In this document: positions 8,580 through 14,008 of the stretch, one piece after another
Layout of the letters: the number at the start of each line of letters is the position of its first letter
Position numbering within the stretch: position 1 is the stretch's first letter
NCBI GenBank assembly: GCA_017963875.1
Contig: JAGCTA010000214.1
Location: 1-23,320 of the forward strand
DNA: 23,320 nt
DNA from: Victivallales bacterium
Lineage (GTDB): Bacteria; Verrucomicrobiota; Lentisphaeria; Oligosphaerales; Oligosphaeraceae
Direction: 5' to 3'
The notes under the pieces: generated by a model
What the model saw: only the letters and a program-made list of their open reading frames with translations
Databases searched by the model: none
Told to the model about the DNA's origin: nothing
Program-made: the position numbers and the translations under genes

Positions 8580-8645
8580 GCCTGCGGCCACAAAAAGACA
8601 CCGCAGGCGTTGTCTGAGGCAACAGCCACCCTGCATCACCGCAGG
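8580..8645 (-). promoter_or_regulatory. Leader of the BatA operon with three small hairpins
   Basis: Just upstream of the BatA-type gene are three successive inverted repeats: GCCTGCGG (8580-8587) with CCGCAGGC (8601-8608), GTTG (8609-8612) with CAAC (8620-8623), and CCTGC (8630-8634) with GCAGG (8641-8645). The nearest ends about 20 bases from the start codon and its ribosome binding site. No T-tract follows, so it is not a classic terminator. A structured leader that affects translation or mRNA stability is possible. The hairpins are directly visible; any role is a guess. Confidence 0.4.
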
Positions 8646-8650
8646 ATGGC

Positions 8651-8659
8651 TTTATTCAT
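8651..8659. repeat. Left target duplication of element copy 1
   Basis: TTTATTCAT here is repeated exactly at 8827-8835 on the other side of the 167-base element. The match extends to 11 bases if the preceding GC, shared by chance or by the element end, is counted. Confidence 0.65.
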
Positions 8660-8826
8660 CGCTCTATTCTCAATGAGGGAAAGTTCGACCTCAAGAGGTC
8701 GGAACCCTTGTGGTTCGGCTTCCCCCAGGTTTCGCCTCGCTCAACCTGGGGTTACTGATATTTGACCCCTTCGGGGTCTTAAACTGCCACCATGGCTTTG
8801 TTACCGCCCCCTCATAGTGAAAGAGC
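8660..8826 (+). mobile_element. MITE-like palindromic element, copy 1 (167 bp)
   Basis: A non-coding element bounded by imperfect terminal inverted repeats: 8660-8679 (CGCTCTATTCTCAATGAGGG) and the complement of 8809-8826. It is flanked by the 9-base direct repeat TTTATTCAT. Inside, in order, are the palindromes GACCTC-AA-GAGGTC (8687-8700), GAACC/GGTTC (8702-8716), CCCCAGGTT/AACCTGGGG (8723-8751) and GACCCC-TTC-GGGGTC (8764-8778). A closely matching copy lies inverted at 10304-10507. It has no reading frame of its own, so a transposase elsewhere must move it. It sits between the end of the TIM-barrel gene and the BatA operon leader. The length of the flanking repeat and the CTCT-type ends recall ISL3-like elements, but that is a loose comparison. 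Confidence 0.75.
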
Positions 8827-8835
8827 TTTATTCAT
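8827..8835. repeat. Right target duplication of element copy 1
   Basis: Exact repeat of TTTATTCAT at 8651-8659. It lies eight bases outside the stop codon of the TIM-barrel gene (8844-8846, minus strand), so the insertion spared that gene. Confidence 0.65.
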
Positions 8836-8843
8836 AATCAACC

Positions 8844-9611
8844 TTAAAGCCCCATCTTTTCGCGCATATTGTAAATGCTGCGCTCCAGGCTGTCAAACGC
8901 ATCCAACTTGCCGCTGTCGCGTTCAACAATATACCATTTGACGCCCGAATAGCGGCACGCCTCGATGATGGCTGGCCAGTTGAGGTTGCCGTCGCCGATT
9001 TCCGTCATATAATGCTCGCGATTGCGCGTGATGGTCATGTCCTTGAAATGGACGCATGGGATTCTGCCTGCCGCCCTGCGGATGTATTCTGCGGGGTCAG
9101 CGCCGCCATGCTGTACCCAGTAGGTATCGATTTCCATCCATGTGCATTCGGGGCAAAGTCCTGCCATAAGCATATCCATCGGGCGTCCGCCGCCTTCGAC
9201 TGGCGAGAATTCATGGCTATGGTTATGATAGCCGATTTTGATTCCACTTGCCATGAATTTCTTTGCGATTGCGTTGTAGCGTGCAATAAACCCATTCCAC
9301 AAATCGCGGGTCCAGTCTTCCTGTGGGAAGAAACCGCCGATGGCGGCATATTTGCAATTCATTCCGAGATGCCTTTCGATAACCGCATCGGTCTTGTTCT
9401 CCATGGCATCCAGGCTGATATGCGTCACACAGCAGACAAGTCCTTCGCCATCAAGAATCTTCTTCGTCTCTTTTCCATCCAGTTCGATGACGCCTGACAA
9501 CTGAACGCCGTCATATCCCATTTTCTTGACGCGTTTACACGCATCGATAAAACCAGCCTCGTCCTTGCAGAATTCCCGCAATGTGTACATTTGTGCAGCA
9601 ATCAGTGCCAT
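8844..9611 (-). CDS. Sugar phosphate isomerase/epimerase-like TIM-barrel protein
   Basis: A 255-residue protein of the xylose isomerase-like TIM-barrel superfamily (AP endonuclease 2 fold), whose members interconvert keto sugars or inositol derivatives using a divalent metal. Seen: the N-terminal MALIAAQMYTLREF strand-loop typical of the group, GYHNHSHEF near 127-135, MEIDTYW with Glu160 and Asp162 as metal-ligand candidates, CVHFKDM with His188, and YIVERD with Glu230. The frame is open 11 codons further upstream, but the chosen ATG has GGAG at a normal distance and begins where family members begin. No signal peptide. It is transcribed divergently from a lipoprotein gene and is followed closely by the MITE-like element. 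A minus-strand promoter candidate and a palindrome lie in its leader. The fold is secure; the substrate cannot be read from sequence. Confidence 0.85.
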   Translation of the reverse strand: MALIAAQMYTLREFCKDEAGFIDACKRVKKMGYDGVQLSGVIELDGKETKKILDGEGLVCCVTHISLDAMENKTDAVIERHLGMNCKYAAIGGFFPQEDWTRDLWNGFIARYNAIAKKFMASGIKIGYHNHSHEFSPVEGGGRPMDMLMAGLCPECTWMEIDTYWVQHGGADPAEYIRRAAGRIPCVHFKDMTITRNREHYMTEIGDGNLNWPAIIEACRYSGVKWYIVERDSGKLDAFDSLERSIYNMREKMGL

Positions 9612-9644
9612 AAGTCCATTCTCCAGAAAATTGTTAATAATCAA

Positions 9645-9670
9645 GTGGAATCCAATAACTGGAATTCCAC
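9645..9670 (-). promoter_or_regulatory. Imperfect palindrome in the TIM-barrel gene leader, possible operator
   Basis: GTGGAATCCA (9645-9654) is followed by ATAAC, then TGG, one extra A and ATTCCAC (9664-9670), giving ten paired positions with a single bulge. It lies between the predicted transcription start near 9677 and the start codon at 9611. That suits either a repressor site or an RNA hairpin in the leader. The symmetry is visible; the role is inferred. Confidence 0.4.
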
Positions 9671-9683
9671 GAACAACATTACT

Positions 9684-9711
9684 AGTTTATTCCCTATTCT
9701 GTTTTTTTCAA
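9684..9711 (-). promoter_or_regulatory. Promoter candidate for the TIM-barrel gene
   Basis: On the minus strand TTGAAA (9706-9711) and TAAACT (9684-9689) are separated by 16 bases. Transcription would start near 9677, leaving a leader of about 65 bases. Both boxes are good but not perfect sigma70 matches. Confidence 0.45.
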
Positions 9712-9738
9712 TTAAAACCACGATTTGTTTTTTTCAAT
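9701..9738. repeat. Tandem copies of GTTTTTTTCAAT in the divergent promoter region
   Basis: The 12-base sequence GTTTTTTTCAAT occurs exactly at 9701-9712 and 9727-9738, 26 bases apart start to start. On the minus strand each copy is preceded by CGTGG, so the similarity extends beyond the core. The first copy contains the -35 box of the minus-strand promoter candidate. The A-tracts could act as UP elements or bend the DNA. Confidence 0.6.
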
Positions 9739-9799
9739 CCCACGATAAAGAAAGATAATTCATGGATTCAAACCACTTTTTTCGATTCCGTTTCGCTAC

Positions 9800-9827
9800 T
9801 GGAAAAACAGGTCTAGACAGTTATATT
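9800..9827 (+). promoter_or_regulatory. Promoter candidate for the lipoprotein gene and downstream run
   Basis: TGGAAA (9800-9805) and TATATT (9822-9827) are 16 bases apart, giving a start near 9834 and a leader of about 36 bases. The spacer contains the perfect palindrome GTCTAGAC (9811-9818). The -35 match is only four of six, so this is a modest candidate. Confidence 0.35.
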
Positions 9828-9869
9828 ATAAGTTGTAATTTTATATCTGCAACAAAAAAGGTCTGTCAC

Positions 9870-10304
9870 ATGAACCGTATTCAACTCATCATCGCAACCT
9901 CCGTCGCCATTCTGACAATGCTACTGGCATCCTGCACGACCACCACGGCACGCCCACACTATACCAGCGCCTACACGCCCCGTGAAGGGCAGGAAGTCTG
10001 GTTCACGGAAGATGACATGAACGACATGGCGCGCCGCATCGCCTCGTGCATCTCCGCGTCCGAAATGATAACCGACTACCAACGCGCAAAGAAAGTCTAC
10101 GCAGAATACATGCGAATCACATTTGAAACCATTTCAAAAAAGGGTGCAGACGAAGATGCGGGCATCCGTGCACTTAACCTCATCAAGCGTCTGCATAAAA
10201 ACGCCGAAGGTTCCGCCAGACTATGGGAAGAAGCCCTGACACTAGCGAAAAACACCGACGACGCAACGCTTCCTGGAATGCCCATTCCCGCATTTTACAA
10301 ATAG
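9870..10304 (+). CDS. Small predicted lipoprotein of unknown function
   Basis: A 144-residue protein with a lipoprotein signal: a short charged start (MNR), a hydrophobic core, and the lipobox LLAS-C with the modified cysteine at residue 22. The mature part is about 120 residues, rich in Ala, Arg and acidic residues and probably helical. I do not recognise its family; a FTEDDMNDMARRIASC stretch is faintly like the start of LpoB-type penicillin-binding-protein activators, which is not enough for a call. The frame is open 36 codons upstream, but the lipobox and AAGG before 9870 favour this ATG. The last base of its TAG stop is the first base of the MITE-like insertion. Without the insertion the stop would read TAA and the next gene would start about 33 bases on, so it probably headed the downstream operon. 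Confidence 0.75.
   Translation: MNRIQLIIATSVAILTMLLASCTTTTARPHYTSAYTPREGQEVWFTEDDMNDMARRIASCISASEMITDYQRAKKVYAEYMRITFETISKKGADEDAGIRALNLIKRLHKNAEGSARLWEEALTLAKNTDDATLPGMPIPAFYK
10296..10303. repeat. Left target duplication of element copy 2
   Basis: TACAAATA is repeated exactly at 10508-10515. Here it encodes the last residues of the lipoprotein (Tyr, Lys) and the first two bases of its stop codon. Confidence 0.75.
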
Positions 10305-10507
10305 ACTCTTTTCCCATGAGGATCGGTAATTATACATGGCAAGGCGACTGTGAAAGCCCCCGAGGGGGTCAAATATCAGTAACCTAGACCCCGAAGGGGT
10401 CAAATATCAGTAACCCCAGGTTGAGCGAAGCGAAACCTGGGGGAAGCCAATCCAAAAGGATTCCGACCTCGAAGAGGTCGAACCTACCCTACATGGGAAA
10501 TAGAGCG
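10304..10507 (-). mobile_element. MITE-like palindromic element, copy 2 (204 bp, inverted)
   Basis: A longer copy of the element at 8660-8826, in the opposite orientation. Its ends are 10304-10321 (GACTCTTTTCCCATGAGG) and the complement of 10487-10507, which begins CGCTCTATTTCCCATG. It is flanked by TACAAATA duplications. Internal palindromes are CCCCC/GGGGG (10357-10368), GACCCC-GAA-GGGGTC (10387-10401), CCCCAGGTT/AACCTGGGG (10414-10442), ATCC-AAAA-GGAT (10450-10461) and GACCTC-GAA-GAGGTC (10465-10479). It has one more GACCCC-type unit than copy 1. It carries no gene. It interrupts what was probably one operon. Confidence 0.8.
10365..10415. repeat. Two 31-base-period tandem units inside element copy 2
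   Basis: GGGGTCAAATATCAGTAACC occurs exactly at 10365-10384 and 10396-10415. Copy 1 contains the unit only once (complement at 8754-8776), so copy 2 gained, or copy 1 lost, one unit. Confidence 0.8.
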
Positions 10508-10515
10508 TACAAATA
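10508..10515. repeat. Right target duplication of element copy 2
   Basis: Exact repeat of TACAAATA at 10296-10303. The following base is A, so removing the element and one duplication restores a TAA stop for the lipoprotein gene. Confidence 0.75.
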
Positions 10516-10549
10516 AACAACAGTTTTCGAAATAGAACAAGACATCACA

Positions 10550-10846
10550 ATGCCAATATCGCTGGAAAAACTGGAAGGACGCAAATTCTGCGTTGTATTT
10601 GTCAAAGTCATTGATGCCGCAAGTGAACGAGTTCAACTCCAATGCATGCGTGGCCGCGCGTCTGTTGACCGTGGTCGTGTCTCATGTATCGATTCAAACG
10701 GCCAGGCATTCCAGTTGCCTTCAATCTCCATCAACAACATCCTTCCGTCAGACGGCACGCCCATACTCAAAGACGCGGAATACTACTGCCTTGTGAAAGT
10801 TGACAAATCCATCGAACTGGTCTCTCGCGACCCCGACATGGAATAA
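10550..10846 (+). CDS. Small hypothetical protein
   Basis: A 98-residue protein that I do not recognise. It lacks a signal peptide and membrane segments, is rich in alternating hydrophobic residues (FCVVFVKVID, YYCLVKVD) and so is probably a small beta-sheet protein. It contains four cysteines without a metal-binding spacing. No Shine-Dalgarno sequence precedes the ATG. It is considered real because it fills the interval between the element and hisD on the same strand, with a 40-base gap to hisD, and no competing frame is better. Its start is uncertain, and its link to the lipoprotein gene was probably closer before the element inserted. No function is proposed. Confidence 0.55.
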   Translation: MPISLEKLEGRKFCVVFVKVIDAASERVQLQCMRGRASVDRGRVSCIDSNGQAFQLPSISINNILPSDGTPILKDAEYYCLVKVDKSIELVSRDPDME

Positions 10847-10886
10847 CCCCCATACATTACGCTCCCCACAAACACAATTTCCAAAA

Positions 10887-12176
10887 ATGAAATTCATCAC
10901 ACAAGATTCACCAGACTTTGCTGCTGACATCGCCCCGCTCCTCAACCGTTCAGCCTTCTCGCAGGATATTGACCTCGCAGTCAAGGAAATCCTTGCAGAC
11001 ATCCGCCAAAATGGCGATGATGCCATCATCAAATATGCCCTCAAGTTCGACCATGCGACGTTGACGCCAGATAGATTTCTCGTCACAGCCGCTGAAATCG
11101 ACGCGGCGGAATCCACGCTGGATGACGCAACAAAGGACGCCATCCGCACGGCGGCGGCTCATGTCCGCGCTTTTTCACAGCAGCGCATACCCCAGCCTTG
11201 GAGTTTCTCGCCAAGACCAGGCGTAACACTTGGCGAAAAGTTCGCTCCGCTTGACCGTGTCGCATGCTACATTCCAGGCGGTACTGCGCCGTTGATTTCC
11301 ACGGTTGTCCACACAGTCACCATTGCCGCTACGGCTGGTGTCCGCGAAATCTGCGTCATCACCCCGCCTGGACCCGACGGAACCGTCAATCCCGCAATTC
11401 TGTTTGCCTGCAAAACCGCAGGGGCCACGGAAATCTACCGTCTCGGCGGCGTTTACGGCATTGCCGCCATGGGCTATGGTACACAGACGATTCGCAAGGT
11501 CGAGAAAATCGTCGGTCCAGGCAATGCGTATGTGACTGCGGCAAAACGCATGATGTACGGTGAGGTCGCCTTGGACCTCGTAGCGGGGCCATCGGAAATC
11601 ATGGTCATCGCTGATGAAACGGCGAATCCCGCCTTCATCGCCGCAGACATGCTATCGCAGGCAGAACACGGTTCTGGCCGCGAACAGGCGGTGCTTGTTG
11701 CAACCAACAGCAATATTCTTGAGCGTGTCAAAGCGGAAATAGACAAACAAAGCGCCGTTCTGTCACGCGCCGCATGTGTTCAGAAAGTCATTGACAACGG
11801 GATGTATCTTATTGCAGTCAAAGATGTAATGGAAGCCGCTAAACTAGCGTCGCTATATGCCCCTGAGCATCTTGAAATCATGACGGCGACACCTGAATCC
11901 GTTGCGGCCAATGTCACTGCCGCCGGCGCGCTCTTCCTCGGATCATGGACACCAGAGCCCGTTGGCGACTTCGTCGCAGGACCATCCCATATTCTTCCGA
12001 CGGGCGGTTCGGGGCGTTTCTTCTCTGGGCTCACGGTTGAACTGTTTTTCCGCCGCATGAGCGTCGTCCATTATGAAAAGGATGCACTGCTATCAGAATT
12101 ACCTTATATTCAGGCATTTGCCCGCCGTGAAGGCCTAGACGCCCACGGCAATTCCGCAACCATCCGTTCAAAATAA
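10887..12176 (+). CDS. hisD: Histidinol dehydrogenase
   Basis: A 429-residue histidinol dehydrogenase, the cytoplasmic zinc enzyme that oxidises L-histidinol to L-histidine in two NAD-dependent steps, the last of histidine synthesis. Diagnostic blocks: ACYIPGGTAPLISTV, KIVGPGNAYVTAAKRMMYG, DLVAGPSEIMVIAD, SQAEHGSGREQAV with Gln258 and His261, YAPEHLEIMT, PEPVGDFVAGPSHILPTGG with Asp361, and DAHGNSATIR with His420. These match the zinc and catalytic positions of the E. coli enzyme almost number for number, so it should be active. The frame is open 29 codons upstream but would overlap the preceding gene; the ATG at 10887 fits family length. No Shine-Dalgarno sequence is visible. No other his gene is nearby, so hisD is separated from the rest of the pathway. 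Confidence 0.96.
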   Translation: MKFITQDSPDFAADIAPLLNRSAFSQDIDLAVKEILADIRQNGDDAIIKYALKFDHATLTPDRFLVTAAEIDAAESTLDDATKDAIRTAAAHVRAFSQQRIPQPWSFSPRPGVTLGEKFAPLDRVACYIPGGTAPLISTVVHTVTIAATAGVREICVITPPGPDGTVNPAILFACKTAGATEIYRLGGVYGIAAMGYGTQTIRKVEKIVGPGNAYVTAAKRMMYGEVALDLVAGPSEIMVIADETANPAFIAADMLSQAEHGSGREQAVLVATNSNILERVKAEIDKQSAVLSRAACVQKVIDNGMYLIAVKDVMEAAKLASLYAPEHLEIMTATPESVAANVTAAGALFLGSWTPEPVGDFVAGPSHILPTGGSGRFFSGLTVELFFRRMSVVHYEKDALLSELPYIQAFARREGLDAHGNSATIRSK

Positions 12177-12186
12177 ACAGTCATCG

Positions 12187-12202
12187 GCAATCAATTGATT
12201 GC
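12187..12202. promoter_or_regulatory. Perfect 16-base palindrome upstream of argS
   Basis: GCAATCAATTGATTGC is its own reverse complement and lies in the hisD-argS gap, 30 bases before the argS start. It overlaps the -35 box of a weak promoter candidate. A dimeric regulator could bind here. There is no loop, so an RNA hairpin is less likely. Confidence 0.5.
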
Positions 12203-12222
12203 AATAATAAACCAAATATTCA
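12195..12222 (+). promoter_or_regulatory. Weak internal promoter candidate for argS
   Basis: TTGATT (12195-12200) and TATTCA (12217-12222) are separated by 16 bases. A start near 12229 would give an almost leaderless argS message, consistent with the absence of a Shine-Dalgarno sequence. Both boxes are imperfect. Confidence 0.28.
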
Positions 12223-12232
12223 AGCAACTTCC

Positions 12233-13993
12233 ATGAACTATAAATTCACCAAAGACCTTTCTGAACATTTTGGAATTCCAGTCACCGCGGAACTCTGCCC
12301 GCCCAACTTCAACGCCGACTTGACGGTTAATTGCTTTGTGTTTGCACGAGAACTCAAGAAAAATCCCATGGAAGTCGCGTCTGAAATTCATGACATCCTT
12401 GCGGCACACGAAGACATTGCCTCTGTGGAAACAGTAAAGGCGTTTGTCAACGTGACGCTCAAGACTGAAGCCCTGATGCGCGACACAGTTGCGGACCAAA
12501 ATGCCTTGCTTGAATCCATCAAACTTCCAAAGGAAGAACGGCGTAGAATCCTCATCGAATTCTCTGCTCCAAACACGAACAAACCGCAACATCTCGGCCA
12601 CGTCCGAAACAATTGCATCGGCATGGCGACATCATCCATTCTTGAGGCAGCGGGCCACGATGTCATCAGGGTCAACCTCGTCAATGACCGCGGCATCCAT
12701 ATCTGCAAATCCATGATCGCCTATCAACGTTTCGGCAACAACACGACGCCGCAACTTGCTGGCAAAAAAGGCGACCACCTCGTCGGAGACTTCTATGTCG
12801 CGTATGACAAGGAATACAAAAGGCAAGTGGCTGAACTGAAAGCCGCCCGTCCCGAATTGGAAGGCAAGGACGATGACGAACTGTTCCTTGAAACTGAAAT
12901 CGGCAAAGCGACACAGGAAATGCTCCAAGCATGGGAAAACAACGATCCAGAAGTCAGAAAACTTTGGAGCACCATGAACCAGTGGGTTTTCGATGGATTT
13001 GACCAGACATACAAGCGGATGGGTGTTCACTTTGACAAACTCTATCTGGAATCCCAGACGTACATGCTTGGAAAAGACATCATCGCCGACGGACTTAAGC
13101 GCGGGGTCTTCAAACTCCGCGAAGATGGCGCGACTATTATTGAATTTTCCGACCCGAGTCTCGGCACCAAAGTCGTCCTGCGGAAGGACGGCACATCGGT
13201 ATATGTCACACAAGACATTGGCACTACACTTCTTAAGCAAAAAGACTTCAACCCAGACCAGCAGATTTGGGTTGTCGCCGATGAGCAGATTCGCCACTTT
13301 AAGGTTCTTTTTGAGATTCTCAAATCCCTTGGCTACTCATGGGCCGACAACCTGACGCACATGGCGTACGGCATGGTCAATCTTCCGACGGGAAAAATGA
13401 AATCACGCGAAGGCACCGTCGTGGATGCAGACGACCTTATGGATGAAATGGAGAGCCTTGCCAAGGAAGCCACGCTGGAACGCAGCGGCGACACCGCCAT
13501 TGACAATCTTGATGAACGAGCCAAGGTCATTTCCCTGGCAGCACTCAAGTTCATGCTACTCAAGGTCAATCCGAAAACGACAATCAAGTTTGACCCGCAG
13601 GCCTCCCTCAAATGTGAAGGCGATACAGGACCGTATGTCCTCTACGCATACGCACGAATCTCCTCCATGCTTCGCAAGGCTGGCATCGAATCTAGCACGG
13701 AAGCCGTTGACTGGTCATTGCTTACAGATGCAGCCGAACACAAACTCGCCATCCGCTGCGCCTTTTTTGCTGACGCAGTCCAGCGCGCGGCGCGCGATTT
13801 GGATTCGTCCGCGCTGGCGGGTTATCTTCTGGACTTGGCGAAGGACTTCTCGTCATTCTACCGCAACTGCTCGGTGCTGAACGCCGATTCAGAAGCGTTG
13901 AAGAACGCCCGACTGGCGTTGTCCGCTCGGGTCCGCGCCATATTGAAGACTGGTCTCAATGCACTTACCATCAACACATTGGAAAGTATGTAA
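12233..13993 (+). CDS. argS: Arginyl-tRNA synthetase
   Basis: A 586-residue class I aminoacyl-tRNA synthetase that charges tRNA-Arg in the cytoplasm. Seen: an N-terminal ArgRS-specific domain (about 1-105), the SAPNTNKPQHLGHVRN stretch with the HIGH-type signature HLGH at 120-123, the insertion and Rossmann core, YGMVNLPTGKMKSREGTVVDADDL with the KMSKS-equivalent KMKSR at 388-392, and the C-terminal DALR anticodon-binding domain with GPYVLYAYAR at its start. Length is normal. Like several neighbours it lacks a Shine-Dalgarno sequence. It lies 56 bases after hisD, with a perfect palindrome in the gap, and 15 bases before lnt. It appears complete and functional. Confidence 0.97.
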   Translation: MNYKFTKDLSEHFGIPVTAELCPPNFNADLTVNCFVFARELKKNPMEVASEIHDILAAHEDIASVETVKAFVNVTLKTEALMRDTVADQNALLESIKLPKEERRRILIEFSAPNTNKPQHLGHVRNNCIGMATSSILEAAGHDVIRVNLVNDRGIHICKSMIAYQRFGNNTTPQLAGKKGDHLVGDFYVAYDKEYKRQVAELKAARPELEGKDDDELFLETEIGKATQEMLQAWENNDPEVRKLWSTMNQWVFDGFDQTYKRMGVHFDKLYLESQTYMLGKDIIADGLKRGVFKLREDGATIIEFSDPSLGTKVVLRKDGTSVYVTQDIGTTLLKQKDFNPDQQIWVVADEQIRHFKVLFEILKSLGYSWADNLTHMAYGMVNLPTGKMKSREGTVVDADDLMDEMESLAKEATLERSGDTAIDNLDERAKVISLAALKFMLLKVNPKTTIKFDPQASLKCEGDTGPYVLYAYARISSMLRKAGIESSTEAVDWSLLTDAAEHKLAIRCAFFADAVQRAARDLDSSALAGYLLDLAKDFSSFYRNCSVLNADSEALKNARLALSARVRAILKTGLNALTINTLESM

Positions 13994-14008
13994 TTATACT
14001 CCATTCCC

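Noticed and set aside
8560..8622. Upstream ATG for the BatA-type protein
   Set aside because: It adds 21 residues before the family's usual first membrane segment; the ATG at 8559 has AGAGGT in front.
9762..9869. Longer N-terminus for the lipoprotein
   Set aside because: The extra 36 residues would bury the signal peptide and have no ribosome binding site; the ATG at 9870 gives a proper lipobox signal.
10350..10480. CRISPR array from the repeated palindromes
   Set aside because: The repeats form a mosaic of different hairpins with only two tandem units, no regular unique spacers, and no cas gene nearby.
8660..10507. The two elements as the ends of a composite transposon carrying the TIM-barrel and lipoprotein genes
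   Set aside because: Each element has its own different direct repeat on both sides, which fits two separate insertions; a composite unit would show one duplication at the outer edges only.
12632..13297. Minus-strand frame of about 220 codons inside argS
   Set aside because: It overlaps the conserved ArgRS core; it is the complement of a real gene and shows no domain.
14000..14008. TATACT just before lnt as a leaderless promoter
   Set aside because: No acceptable -35 box at the right distance, and lnt follows argS by 15 bases, so read-through is the simpler view.
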